Source: Acidobacteriaceae bacterium
Lineage (GTDB): Bacteria; Acidobacteriota; Terriglobia; Bryobacterales; Bryobacteraceae
Direction of reading: 5' to 3'
Assembly (NCBI GenBank): GCA_019233755.1
Contig: JAFAMD010000025.1
Location: 124,001 to 188,000 of the forward strand
DNA: 64,000 nucleotides
A program made the translations under genes and the position numbers. Below, piece after piece: positions 51,068-60,748 of this stretch (positions are counted from its first letter, which is position 1; every line of letters starts with the position of its first letter). The notes under the pieces are model-generated. The model made no database searches and was not told where the DNA came from. It saw only the letters and a program-made list of their open reading frames with translations.

Positions 51068-51385
51068 ATGTACATCTGTCCAGTTTGTGGGTACGAAAAA
51101 CTCCCGGAACCGCCGGCGGACTTCAGCATCTGCCACTGCTGCGGAACGGAATTCGAATATGACGATTTCGACAGATCCTACGCAGAGCTTCGTTCGCGAT
51201 GGATCGGAAAGGGCTGCCCCTGGTTCAGCCCGGTCGATGCTCCGCCCAAGGGGTGGAACCCGATCAGGCAGCTAAACAATTTGCTGTACGCCCGCCGAGC
51301 GCAGTCCTTATCTCGGTCTACTTCAGATCGTCCTCGAAGCGTGCCGATGTCACCCTCTGGGTGCGTTTTCGCTCTCTCTGCTTAA
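51068..51385 (+). CDS. CPCC-type cysteine-rich protein, candidate immunity protein
   Basis: A 105-residue protein. The start MYICPVCGYEKLPEPPADF and the motif ICHCCGTEFEYDD are typical of the cysteine-rich CPCC family. CPVCGY and CHCCG give four Cys arranged like a zinc knuckle, followed by LRSRWIGKGCPWFS and PPKGWNPIRQLNNLL. Such proteins often sit next to toxin genes. The last ~30 residues past LNNLL are basic/Ser-rich and look non-native, so the original gene may have ended earlier. Its TAA shares a base with the next ATG (TAATG). Confidence 0.65.
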   Translation: MYICPVCGYEKLPEPPADFSICHCCGTEFEYDDFDRSYAELRSRWIGKGCPWFSPVDAPPKGWNPIRQLNNLLYARRAQSLSRSTSDRPRSVPMSPSGCVFALSA

Positions 51386-51861
51386 TGATCAGACTATTGC
51401 TGTTCGCTCCTTGTGAGCGCGCCCTCATCAACCAAGAAGACTCGTCGGCTTCTTTAATCAATGTCGTGACCGGTGTTCAAGCCGCGTTGCCCTTCCCGGA
51501 GGACCAGCCGTTACCAGAAAACGCGGCGCTTCCGTTCCGATGGTACCTTCTATCGATATGGCGCTACGATGGCGAGGATATTGGTCGTCGCTTTCAACAG
51601 CGCGTAGCTCTCGTCGCCCCCAGCGGCAAGGAACTGATCGCGGCCGATCTGACATTCCAGGCGGCGACTGCTCCGCCTCAGGTGGTCAGAGGAATCACCT
51701 GCTTCACGACCTTCCCGGTTGCCGAACTCGGAGAGCACTCGGCGCGGCTGTTCTACCGCCAATCAGAAGACGCCGATTGGGAGGAGGTCGCGAGCTACCC
51801 GATCGACGTTTTGCGCGGACCGGTGATCGATCCGTCGAAGCCGCCCGAACCAGCATCCTAA
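51385..51861 (+). CDS. Small DUF6941-like protein
   Basis: A 158-residue protein from ATG 51385; a longer frame from 51199 runs over the CPCC gene and is rejected. It starts MIRLLLFAPCERALINQEDS and has SLINVVTGVQAALP and FRWYLLSIWRYDGED, then a beta-rich C-terminal half ending PIDVLRGPVIDP. It resembles the DUF6941 type, named here with caution. It is coupled to the CPCC gene by TAATG and followed by an intrinsic terminator, so the transcript probably includes toxin, CPCC and this gene. Confidence 0.55.
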   Translation: MIRLLLFAPCERALINQEDSSASLINVVTGVQAALPFPEDQPLPENAALPFRWYLLSIWRYDGEDIGRRFQQRVALVAPSGKELIAADLTFQAATAPPQVVRGITCFTTFPVAELGEHSARLFYRQSEDADWEEVASYPIDVLRGPVIDPSKPPEPAS

Positions 51862-51869
51862 AATGTAAG

Positions 51870-51893
51870 GCCCCGGGTCTCGCGGGGTTTCTT
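51870..51893 (+). terminator. Intrinsic terminator after the toxin-island transcript
   Basis: CCCCG (51871-51875) and CGGGG (51883-51887) form a GC stem with a 7-nt loop, followed by TTTCTT. The position, 10 nt after the stop at 51861, supports a genuine terminator. Confidence 0.7.
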
Positions 51894-51913
51894 GCGTCTC
51901 TAGCTAAGCCAAG

Positions 51914-52135
51914 GTGCGGACGGAAACCGCTAGAAAGTGCGCGGCGATTGCGGAGCTGCGGCGGCAAGCAGGAACTCCCGCGGGCCTAGAACCGAGTGTG
52001 GAGCGAGCATTGAAACGGGTCGCGGATGCGATTGCCTCGCTCGAAGAAAGCGTGACACGGACAAGGCAAAGTTTTTCGAGGGATTCGGACAAGGTTGAGG
52101 ACGACGATGGCCCGGAGTTGCTGGGGGTGGGGTGA
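51914..52135 (+). pseudogene. Truncated 3' copy of the multicopy hypothetical gene
   Basis: It repeats the last ~73 codons of the gene at 49698-50390 (RKCAAIAELRRQAGTP, RVADAIASLEESVTRTRQ, DDDGPELLG) with many substitutions. The corresponding part of the intact gene lies at about 50169-50390. No start or N-terminal part is present. The two copies flank 50,393-51,911 as imperfect direct repeats. Confidence 0.85.
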
Positions 52136-52232
52136 AAGTCGTCACGTCGGCTGCGTTGAATGCGAACGTGGATGCTTGGAAGGCTTTTGCAATTTTGCGA
52201 TAAGCTGAAACGATCACTTTAGCTGTTGCACC

Positions 52233-54883
52233 GTGCTTGGAAGAACCATCTCGCACTATAGGGCTCTCGAGAAGCTCGGTGGCGGCGGCATGGGCGTCGT
52301 CTACAAAGCGGAAGACACCAAACTCCACCGCTTTGTCGCTTTGAAGTTCCTGCCCGAGGAACTTGCTAAGAGCAAACCGGCTCTGGACCGCTTCGAGCGC
52401 GAAGCGCAGGCCGCTTCGGCGCTGAATCATCCGAACATTTGCACGATTTACGACATCGATGAATGCGATGGCCAGCCGGTCATCGCGATGGAGTTTCTGG
52501 AGGGGCAAACTCTTAAACATCTGATCGAAGAAAGCCTTTCGAGCTGGATAAGCTTCTTGATCTTGCAATTCAAATTGCGGACGGGCTCGATGCAGCGCAC
52601 GCGAAAGGCATTATTCACCGCGATATCAAACCGGCGAATATCTTTGTGACTACACGCGGTCAGGCGAAGATTCTGGATTTCGGGCTAGCGAAGCTGCAAA
52701 CGGCGGGCAAGCATCTCGAAACGGCGCGTCCGGACGCTCCGACCGCAAGCATCGACATTGATCACCTGACCAGCCCCGGGACGACGGTCGGAACAGTCGC
52801 ATACATGTCGCCTGAACAGGCGCGCGGCGAAGAGCTCGATGCACGGACGGATCTGTTCAGCTTCGGAGCGGTCTTATACGAAATGGCTACGGGCAAGCGG
52901 CCATTCAGCGGAACAACAACCGCAGTTATTTTCGAGGCGATCTTAAATAAAGCACCGATTGCGCCGGTGCGGCTCAATGCCGAGTTGCCAGCTGAACTAG
53001 AACGAGTCATCAACAAGGCACTCGAAAAGGATCGCGATCTCCGCTATCAGCATGCCTCAGAGATGCGCACAGATCTGAAGCGCCTCAGGCGGGATGCGAG
53101 CTCGGGTCGGTCCGAGGTGGCGAACGTATCTCCGCCCTGGAACAGAAAGCTGATGCTTGGAGCTGTGGCGGCGGTTATCGTTCTGGTGGCAGCCACCACC
53201 CTTGCTTTCCTTCTTTTCAAACCGCTGCCCCCTCCGAGGATTTTGGCTACTACACAGATTACGAACGATAGTCGAGCAAAATACGGCTACGTAACGGATG
53301 GTACGCGGTTGTATTACACCGCTTCGTCGACGTTTCTCCACTTCGAAAATTTCCAAGTATCCGCCAAGGGAGGCGAATCAGTTGCTCTTCCCTCCTACAC
53401 AAATGGGCTGATCCTGCAGGACATTTCTCCCGATAAAACGGAGCTACTGTTTAGCAAGGCGGGTAATGCATACTTAGTGGGGCCCTGGTCGCTTTGCGTA
53501 GGATCCGTGCTCGGCGGTGCCCCGCGGCGACTGGGGGAACTGATGATAACCGGCGTCAAGGTGTTTGGCTTTGGCGCTGCGCCTTCCAGTGCGGCTTGGG
53601 CCCCGGACGGCCAGGAACTGGTATATAGCAAAGGCAAAGAGCTGCACATAGCAACCCGCGACGGGGCTGAAGTCAGAACGTTGTGTGCAGTCAACGGAGT
53701 GCCGTTCAATCCCACCTGGTCACCCGACGGAAGGAGAATCCGCTTTGACGTCGAGGATGCGTCGCTATCAAATTCAATTTGGCAGGTATCGGCAGACGGA
53801 ACGAACCTGCATCGTTTGCTTCCTGATTGGCATGGCGCACACTGTTGCGGGTCTTGGACTCCTGACGGGAAATATTTCGTTTTCAGCTCAGCGGGAAATA
53901 TCTGGGCGATCCACGAGAAAACGCGTCTGTTCCGGAGGGCGAACCGCGAGCCGGTGCAATTGACCACGGGACCAATGAACCTTTGTTGTCCGGTTCCGAG
54001 TCCTGATGGCAAGCGGATCTTCGCCCTAGGCCGGCAGTCGCGCACCGAGCTGGCCCGTTACGATTCGAAGTCCGGGCAGTTTCTTCCCTATCTTGGAGGA
54101 CTTTCGGCGGAAGGGTTGGACTTTTCCAGGGACGGAAAGTCGCTGACTTACGTTCAATACCCGGACGCCACTCTATGGCGCTCCAACGCCGATGGCACTG
54201 AGCGGCAACAACTCACGTTTCCCCCGCTGCTTGCCTTCATGCCCCGCTGGTCGCCGGATGCTAAGCAGATTGCGTTTCAGGGCTGCCTACGCGGAAAACC
54301 ATGGCGAATCTACTTGATGTCGTCCGACGGCGGCACGCCGCAGCAGGTGACCAGTGGTGAAGGCGGCGGCGATGGCGATGGTGACCCGGCGTGGTCGGCA
54401 GATGGCTCATTGCTTGTATTCGACGCGGGATACCCATGGGTTGTTAAGAATAAACCGGTGCTCCATGTGCTTGATTTGAAGGCTGGCCGAATTTCCGTGC
54501 TCCCAGGCTCGGAAGGCGTGTGGTCGTCGTGCTGGTCGCCGAACGGCAACTACGTCGCGGGTACTTCGCCGGACTCGCAAAAACTTATGCTTTACGATTT
54601 CCGGACACATGAGCAAGCTGAGTTGGTGCGCGGAAAGATAGGCTATCTCTCCTGGTCGCGCGACAGCGAGTTCGTGTACTTCACAATGGCGGTGAACGAT
54701 CCCGCTTTCTTTCGCGTGCGCATTCGCGATAGAAAAATCGAGCGCATTGTCAGCCTGAAAGAAGCTCATCGGACTCTGGGGACAGGCGGTCCGTGGTCCG
54801 GACTTGCACCAGACGGCTCGCCGTTGATCCAGCGCGATGCCGGGACAAATGAGATCTATGCGTTCGATTGGGAAGCACCGTAG
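52233..54883 (+). pseudogene. Propeller-type Ser/Thr kinase with a frameshift
   Basis: From GTG 52233, the frame encodes a kinase N-terminus ([20 protein letters not shown]) but breaks near 52530. There the tandem paralogue reads GAAGGAAAGCC and this copy has GAAGAAAGCC, one base fewer. The catalytic region ([19 protein letters not shown]) is in the -1 frame and continues to 54883. The downstream part has a membrane helix and a TolB/WD40-like propeller. Without a -1 shift, the product would lose the catalytic loop. It could be a recent mutation, a sequencing error or a rare programmed shift; the slippery site is not canonical. Confidence 0.8.
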
Positions 54884-54888
54884 GGGCG

Positions 54889-57585
54889 ATGCTCGGCCAG
54901 ACCATCTCACATTACCGCGTCATCGAGAAGCTTGGTGGCGGCGGGATGGGTGTCGTTTACAAAGCGGAGGACACCAAGCTGCACCGGTTTGTTGCGCTGA
55001 AGTTTCTGCCCGAGGAGCTCGCGAAGAGCGGCGCGGCTTTGGAGCGCTTCGAACGGGAAGCGCAGGCCGCGTCGGCGCTGAATCATCCGAACATCTGCAC
55101 GATTTACGACATCGACGAATGCGATGGCCAGCCGGTCATCGCGATGGAGTTCCTGGAAGGGCAAACCCTTAGACATCTCATTGAAGGAAAGCCCTTCGAT
55201 CTGGATAAGCTTCTTGATCTGGCAATTCAAATTGCGGACGGGCTCGATGCAGCGCACTCGAAGGGCATTATTCACCGCGACATCAAGCCGGCGAATATCT
55301 TTGTGACCACACGCGGCCAGGCCAAGATTCTAGATTTTGGGCTAGCGAAGCTGGAAACAGCGGGCAAGCATCTCGAAACGGCGCGTTCGGACGCTCCGAC
55401 CGCGACAATTGACATCGATCACCTGACGAGCCCCGGCACTACGGTGGGAACAGTTGCCTACATGTCGCCGGAACAGGCACGCGGCGAGGAACTCGATGCG
55501 CGAACGGACCTGTATAGTTTCGGAGCCGTGTTATACGAAATGGCGACCGGCCGGCCAGCCGCGTCGGGCACCACGACAGCAGTGATCTTCGATTCCATCT
55601 TGAATCGCACTCCGATTCGACCAGGGCAATTGAATTCGAGTGTGCCTCCGGAACTGGAGCGAATCATCGAGAAGGCGCTGGAAAAGGATCGCGATCTCCG
55701 CTATCAGCATGCCTCAGAGATGCGCACGGATCTGAAGCGGCTGAAGCGGGATGCGAGCTCGGACCGGTCCGAAGTGGCGAAGGTATCGTCGCGCCGCTCC
55801 AGAAGACTGCTGGTTGGGACCGTCGCTGCAATTGCTATGCTCGCTGGGCTGGCGTGGTTTCTGCTGCATCGCCCTGCCCCGCCTACGCCCGAGCTAACGC
55901 AAAAACGCCTGACATTCAATTCCAGCGAGAGCGCGATCGGCACCAACGCCTTTTCTCTCGATGGGAAATATGTCGCTTACTCCGATCCAGCCGGTATTCA
56001 TGTGAAGCTGCTTTCCACCGGCGAAGAACGTCTGATTCCAAAACCGCCCGGAGTTTCCGCCAGTGCCGAGTGGCGGGTGGCATCCTGGTTTCCCGACAGC
56101 ACGCAACTACTCGCTGACATATTTGAACCGGGAGGAGGCCTCAGCGTGTGGACGGTTTCGATGCTGGGGCAATCGGCACGCAAGCTCCGCGAAGGGGCAG
56201 AAGCCCAGGACGCGTCGCCGGATGGGGAACACATTGCGTTTTTCCCTGCCCACGGATTGACTCATCACGAGATTTGGGTGATGAGCAGCCAGGGAGATAA
56301 CCCGCAGAAGGTGCTCGCGTCCGGGGAAAACGAATGGTTTGACGATGTACACTGGTCGCCCGACGGACGGCGCCTCGCTTATATCAGGTTTCGCCGCACC
56401 GCGGGCGGCGACTTCCAAGGAATAGCCATCGAAAGCTCCGATCTCACAGGAGCGCAGCACACGGTGGTTCTCTCGAACTCCGAGCTTTTCCTGCTGGACT
56501 TTTGCTGGCTTCCCGATCAGCGGATTATCTATTCGCGCAGGGAATCGCAGGGTTATGATGACAATCTCTGGCAGATTGAGATTAACGAGCACACAGGCAC
56601 GCCTATCGGCAAACCGAAGCGCCTCACCCGGTGGGCCGGCTCCCAACTGTATAATTTCTCCGCCAGTCGGGACGGTAAGCGGCTGGTCCTGCAAAAGACG
56701 ATATACCAGGGGCAGGTTTACCTAGGAGAACTCGCGGCGAACGGGACGCGATTGACCCCTCCCCGGCGAGTGACGAATGACGACGCCTCCGACCGGGTCA
56801 CTGCGTGGATGCCAGACAGCAAAGCTGTATTATTCGAGTCTGACCGCAATGGAACACCGGGCATTTTCAAAGAACGGATCAGCGAACATGCCGCCGAGCC
56901 GGTGAACACTGGGCAGAAGCCGGCACAGTTTCCGCGCATCAGTGCCGACGGCGCCTGGATCTTGTATGTCGTAATTCCCAAGCCTTCGGAGGCCATTCGC
57001 CTAATGCGCATTCCTATCAGCGGCGGAGTACCTCAACTTGTGCTGCAAATGTCGAAGGGCTTGAACCATGATTGCGCTCGGGCCCCGGCAAGACTCTGCG
57101 TGGTCTTTGAGGAGAGCCAAGACGGTCAACACGTGACGGTTTCTGCGTTCGATCCCATCAAGGGCAGAGGCAAGACACTCAAGACCATCGAGAAAGATGC
57201 CTCCGCTCATGCGTTCGGATCGGCTTTATCGCCCGATGGCTCAACTTTCGCGATTGCTCAAAGTTTCGATGCGGAGATTCGCATCCGCTTGCTTTCGCTC
57301 TTCGGCAGCTCCGACCGCGAAATAACAGTGAAGGGTTGGCCGAACCTTGCTTGGATGGGTCTTTACTGGGCGCCTGACCAGAAAGGGTTTTACTGCAGCT
57401 CTGTTTCTCCCCAGGTCAATACGCTTCTCTATGTGGACCTCCAGAGGACCGCCCGAGTGCTGTGGCAGTATAAGGCATCGGCAGATCGCTACAGCTTCTG
57501 GGGCATGCCGTCCCCGGATGGCCGCTATCTCGCCATACAAGTCGGCGCCGCAAACAGCAATCTGTGGATGCTGGAAGGTCTCTGA
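54889..57585 (+). CDS. Ser/Thr kinase with TolB/WD40-like propeller sensor
   Basis: An 898-residue protein from ATG 54889, which has an AGGGG site and lies 5 nt after the upstream stop. Kinase domain about 8-270: [13 protein letters not shown] loop, Lys38, HRDIKPAN with Asp131, and DFG 149-151. A single membrane helix (about 305-320) is followed by repeated propeller-type blades (phrases such as [34 protein letters not shown]). The kinase half is nearly the same as that of the frameshifted gene before it, but the sensor half is quite different. The layout suggests a cytoplasmic kinase with a periplasmic beta-propeller receptor. Confidence 0.92.
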   Translation: MLGQTISHYRVIEKLGGGGMGVVYKAEDTKLHRFVALKFLPEELAKSGAALERFEREAQAASALNHPNICTIYDIDECDGQPVIAMEFLEGQTLRHLIEGKPFDLDKLLDLAIQIADGLDAAHSKGIIHRDIKPANIFVTTRGQAKILDFGLAKLETAGKHLETARSDAPTATIDIDHLTSPGTTVGTVAYMSPEQARGEELDARTDLYSFGAVLYEMATGRPAASGTTTAVIFDSILNRTPIRPGQLNSSVPPELERIIEKALEKDRDLRYQHASEMRTDLKRLKRDASSDRSEVAKVSSRRSRRLLVGTVAAIAMLAGLAWFLLHRPAPPTPELTQKRLTFNSSESAIGTNAFSLDGKYVAYSDPAGIHVKLLSTGEERLIPKPPGVSASAEWRVASWFPDSTQLLADIFEPGGGLSVWTVSMLGQSARKLREGAEAQDASPDGEHIAFFPAHGLTHHEIWVMSSQGDNPQKVLASGENEWFDDVHWSPDGRRLAYIRFRRTAGGDFQGIAIESSDLTGAQHTVVLSNSELFLLDFCWLPDQRIIYSRRESQGYDDNLWQIEINEHTGTPIGKPKRLTRWAGSQLYNFSASRDGKRLVLQKTIYQGQVYLGELAANGTRLTPPRRVTNDDASDRVTAWMPDSKAVLFESDRNGTPGIFKERISEHAAEPVNTGQKPAQFPRISADGAWILYVVIPKPSEAIRLMRIPISGGVPQLVLQMSKGLNHDCARAPARLCVVFEESQDGQHVTVSAFDPIKGRGKTLKTIEKDASAHAFGSALSPDGSTFAIAQSFDAEIRIRLLSLFGSSDREITVKGWPNLAWMGLYWAPDQKGFYCSSVSPQVNTLLYVDLQRTARVLWQYKASADRYSFWGMPSPDGRYLAIQVGAANSNLWMLEGL

Positions 57586-57593
57586 CGCGTGCC

Positions 57594-59246
57594 ATGTCAG
57601 ATGTGACGGCTGAGCTGATCATTGATTCGCCCGGAGTCGAAAGTGTCCGGATTCGGTTGGACCGCGATTCGTACCGGTTGGGACGGTCCAGTGTAAATGA
57701 ATTATCGTTTCCTGCGGATTCCGGCTTATCGCGGGAGCATTTGGTTTTCGAAAATACTGCGGACGGTTGGATGGTGCGCGATGCCGGGAGTCGAAACGGC
57801 ACACGGTTGAATGGAGTCCGGCTCACAGCGCCAGCGCGCCTCGCGCACGGCGATCGAATTAACGCGGGTTACCTCACTATTCGATATTCGCCAAGCGGCG
57901 AGGCAAAGGAAACCCGCACGGAAGACGTCGTCTTCGTCGCGCAGGAACCACCGCTCTCGACGCCCCCCGTTTCGGTGGATCTCAAATCTGCTCTTGAAAA
58001 GAGTACGGACGTGGCGGGCCAGCCGAAACTCGGAAACCTGCATCTGGGGGCGTTGGTACGAGCAGGCCGGGAACTGGCCGGACATTCGTCGCTCGAAAAT
58101 CTATTCGAGCTGATTTTGGACCTTTCGTTAGATGCGGTGAAGGCTTCGCGCGGAGTGGTAATGACCCGCGAGCCTGATAAGACTCTCAGAACTCGTGCAA
58201 TCCGCGGGGAGGGCCTGCGCATCAGCACGACAATCCGCGACCGTGTACTTGAACAGCAAACCTCATTGCTTGTGCGCGATGCCAATCTGGAGCAGGATTT
58301 TGCGGCCCGGCAGAGTATCGTCGCGCAACAGATTCGTAGTTTTCTGGCGGTGCCCCTGCAGACCGGTGAACAGGTCATCGGGCTGATTTACCTGGATTCG
58401 CCTAAGCTCATTCGCGATTTCACGGTGGAGGATTTGAACCTTGTAACGGTCATGGCGAACGTCGCCGCGATTCGTATCGAGCACGCCAGGCTGGTAGAAG
58501 CGGAGCATGCCAAAAAGCTGCTGGATCGAGAGCTCGAGCGGGCCGCCGAGATCCAGCGCCGCTTGTTGCCAGGGAAGGCTCCGGACGTTAAAGGGTTCGA
58601 TCTGGCGGGCTATAACGCGCCGTGCCGCACGGTGGGCGGAGACTATTACGATTTTCTCCGCTACCCGGATGAGCGTATAGGTCTGTTCATCGCCGACGTT
58701 TCCGGCAAAGGCATGCCGGCGGCGTTGCTGATGTGCAGCTTGCAGGCCCGGATTCAGGTTCTGTTTCAGGAACCAGGCAGACTTCGAGAGCAGGTAACCC
58801 GATTAAACCGGATCACAGCCGCGAATTGCCCGGTCAACTGTTTCATTACGTTGTTTACTGCGATTCTTGATCCCGCAACGGGACGAATTGAATATTGCAA
58901 CGCCGGACATAATCCACCGCTGCTCATTCACAAAAACGACGAAGTAGAGCGGCTTGCCGCGAGCGGGCTCGTCGTCGGCGTCTTGGGCGATGCAACGTAC
59001 GAAGAAGGAACGTGCGCTTTGGAACGAGGCGACGTACTTCTTCTGTTTAGTGACGGTCTGACGGAAGCGTGCGATCCCGATTCCGGGCAGGAGTTCGGCG
59101 AAGAGCGCTTAATTACGCTGCTGAAAAAAGAACGTGACCAGCCTTCGGCAAAATTGATAGACAGCATCAGGGCAGACGTGTCGTTATTTGCCGGTGCAGC
59201 AGCAGCGGCCGATGACATAACTATTGTGGTTGCGCGACGGCTATAG
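57594..59246 (+). CDS. FHA-GAF-PP2C (SpoIIE-type) phosphatase
   Basis: A 550-residue cytoplasmic protein from ATG 57594. The FHA domain (about 1-95) has YRLGRSS (Arg31), LSREH (45-49) and SRNGT (66-70), the phosphothreonine-binding residues. A GAF domain (about 160-305) follows, then a short coiled coil (about 305-335) and a SpoIIE PP2C domain (about 335-550) with VGGDYYDF, ADVSGKGMPAAL and FSDGLTEA. It lies 8 nt after the kinase gene and is probably co-transcribed. It likely reads phosphothreonine made by these kinases and dephosphorylates a partner such as an anti-sigma factor antagonist. Confidence 0.92.
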   Translation: MSDVTAELIIDSPGVESVRIRLDRDSYRLGRSSVNELSFPADSGLSREHLVFENTADGWMVRDAGSRNGTRLNGVRLTAPARLAHGDRINAGYLTIRYSPSGEAKETRTEDVVFVAQEPPLSTPPVSVDLKSALEKSTDVAGQPKLGNLHLGALVRAGRELAGHSSLENLFELILDLSLDAVKASRGVVMTREPDKTLRTRAIRGEGLRISTTIRDRVLEQQTSLLVRDANLEQDFAARQSIVAQQIRSFLAVPLQTGEQVIGLIYLDSPKLIRDFTVEDLNLVTVMANVAAIRIEHARLVEAEHAKKLLDRELERAAEIQRRLLPGKAPDVKGFDLAGYNAPCRTVGGDYYDFLRYPDERIGLFIADVSGKGMPAALLMCSLQARIQVLFQEPGRLREQVTRLNRITAANCPVNCFITLFTAILDPATGRIEYCNAGHNPPLLIHKNDEVERLAASGLVVGVLGDATYEEGTCALERGDVLLLFSDGLTEACDPDSGQEFGEERLITLLKKERDQPSAKLIDSIRADVSLFAGAAAAADDITIVVARRL

Positions 59247-59255
59247 CGGACGATG

Positions 59256-59300
59256 GGGCGGCCGCCTGAAAGGCGGCTGCAGCCAGGATTGGCTGCCCCA
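59256..59300. repeat. Three-way-junction palindromic element
   Basis: GGGGC (59256-59260) pairs with GCCCC (59296-59300). It encloses two hairpins: GCCGCCT/AGGCGGC with loop GAA (59262-59278) and AGCCA/TGGCT with loop GGAT (59282-59295). It sits between the convergent phosphatase and secreted-protein genes and may terminate transcription in both directions. Repeats of this form, GGCTGCAGCC and CAGGATTGGCTG, are seen in acidobacteria and planctomycetes. Confidence 0.75.
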
Positions 59301-59338
59301 CTCAGGCGGTCTTGCACCAGCGGCGTGAACATCCCGAT

Positions 59339-59812
59339 CTAGTGCGAATCGTCCTTGTCCAAATCGGCCAGCCGGTCCCCGGTCCATGTGGAGCAGCCGG
59401 TTACAACATTACCATTTGCCTCGTGATCTACTACCGTGCCCGATGCCGTGAAGTGATCATTGTCGGAATCGAGCGTGATCGTCTCTTTCGCCGTGGCAAA
59501 CGAGGCAAAAGGCCCCTCAGGCGGGGGATACCGGAAAAACCAAAAAGAGGCGTCGAACGTCCGATCACCTTCAGGCTTCCAAACGCCTTCGCTAATCCCA
59601 CGCGATGCGAGGTTACTGGTCTCAATAAATGAGCCGTCACGCTGATACAACTGAAGGGAATGAACGGCCCTGATGAAAGTGCCGTGACAGTTTGTGACGG
59701 TAACATTCACGTCCCAAACGCCCTCCAGGCCGCGCCTCTCTTGTGCCGGCAGCATAGAAGCCGCCAAACCGAACGTAACAATCGTGCAAATCCGGAACGT
59801 GCTCGTTTTCAT
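59339..59812 (-). CDS. Small secreted protein of unknown function
   Basis: A 157-residue protein with a signal peptide (about 1-23, ending LPAQ). It contains GVWDVNVTVTNCHGTF and later ITLDSDNDHFTASGTVVDHE followed by CSTWTGDRL, a layout like small lipocalin- or calycin-shaped proteins of acidobacteria. An AAGGAGAT site precedes the ATG. It is alone, convergent with the phosphatase gene and upstream of no clear partner. No function is assigned. Confidence 0.7.
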   Translation of the reverse strand: MKTSTFRICTIVTFGLAASMLPAQERRGLEGVWDVNVTVTNCHGTFIRAVHSLQLYQRDGSFIETSNLASRGISEGVWKPEGDRTFDASFWFFRYPPPEGPFASFATAKETITLDSDNDHFTASGTVVDHEANGNVVTGCSTWTGDRLADLDKDDSH

Positions 59813-59957
59813 ACCATCTCCTTTTTTGTGTGAACTAGGTGGCGGAGCAGCCGGCCCGGCGGTTCCGGGCTGATTTCTTACCGCCTCCCGCGCTTTAGGC
59901 GTAAAGCGAGAGAAAAAACTGGCACCAACTGAAGATTTTTTTCGCGATAGGAGCCGC

Positions 59958-60557
59958 TCAGGCCCTGCTCAGTTCCGCTTGCAGCCAGGATCGTGCGAAC
60001 TTCCAATCGCGCATGACCGTATCCGGAGAGATTGCCAGCACCGCCGCGCTTTCTTCCACACTGAGGCCGCCGAAAAAACGCAACTCGACAACGCGGGCCT
60101 TGCGTGGATCGATCCGGTCGAGCGCGTTGAGTGCATCGTCAAGAGCGATCAGTTCCCTTGCCCGGCGTCCGCCGAGATCGGGGAGTTCGTCGAGATTCAA
60201 GTGCTCCGCGCCGCCGGCTCGCTTGCCTATGACGCGATCGGCGCTGCCGCCTCGTTTGGCCGTCATGCGCTGTCGTGCGCGGTCCAGCAGGATGTGCCGC
60301 ATAATTTGCGCGGAGACTGCAAAGAAATGAGCGCGGTGCTGCCACTCCACGTTCGCGACATCGATGAGCTCCAGGTAGGCTTCGTGGACCAAGGCAGTGG
60401 GTTGCAGGGTATGGCCGACGCGTTCGTTCTGCAGTTGGTGTGCCGCGATCCGCCGCAGCGTGCGATAAACGCGCGGTGTCAACTGCTGGAGCGCGCATTG
60501 GTCACCGTCGGCCCATGCGCGAAGAAGCTGCGTCGTTTCCGACGTTTGGTCGTTCAT
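59958..60557 (-). CDS. ECF-type sigma factor, TIGR02999-like subfamily
   Basis: A 199-residue sigma-70-type factor. Region 2 (about 20-95) shows RAWADGDQCALQQLTPRVY and TLQPTALVHEAYLELID, and region 4 (about 130-195) shows VVELRFFGGLSVEESAAVL followed by SPDTVMRDWKFARSWL. This matches the acidobacterial/planctomycete ECF family that lies beside Ser/Thr kinases (TIGR02999), in which activity is thought to be controlled by the kinase rather than by a classical anti-sigma factor. It is divergent from the kinase at 60749. No good ribosome site was found. Confidence 0.92.
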   Translation of the reverse strand: MNDQTSETTQLLRAWADGDQCALQQLTPRVYRTLRRIAAHQLQNERVGHTLQPTALVHEAYLELIDVANVEWQHRAHFFAVSAQIMRHILLDRARQRMTAKRGGSADRVIGKRAGGAEHLNLDELPDLGGRRARELIALDDALNALDRIDPRKARVVELRFFGGLSVEESAAVLAISPDTVMRDWKFARSWLQAELSRA

Positions 60558-60748
60558 GGTTTGGAGCGCACACGTTATAGCGTTCCTGTTATGCGCCTCA
60601 AATTTTAGAAGCTCGTTTGGAGCCGATTGTTACACCGTCCGGGCCTGCGACGCTGAGGCTGTAGCACAGGTCGCGGAGAGCGACGCCAGGTGTAAGTTGC
60701 GAGACGCTCGACGCCGCAATATTATTGATAAATTCGCGAGGCAATGCT

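Noticed and set aside
51199-51384. Upstream extension of the DUF6941-like frame
   Set aside because: It runs over the CPCC gene in another frame; the coupled TAATG start at 51385 gives the proper N-terminus.
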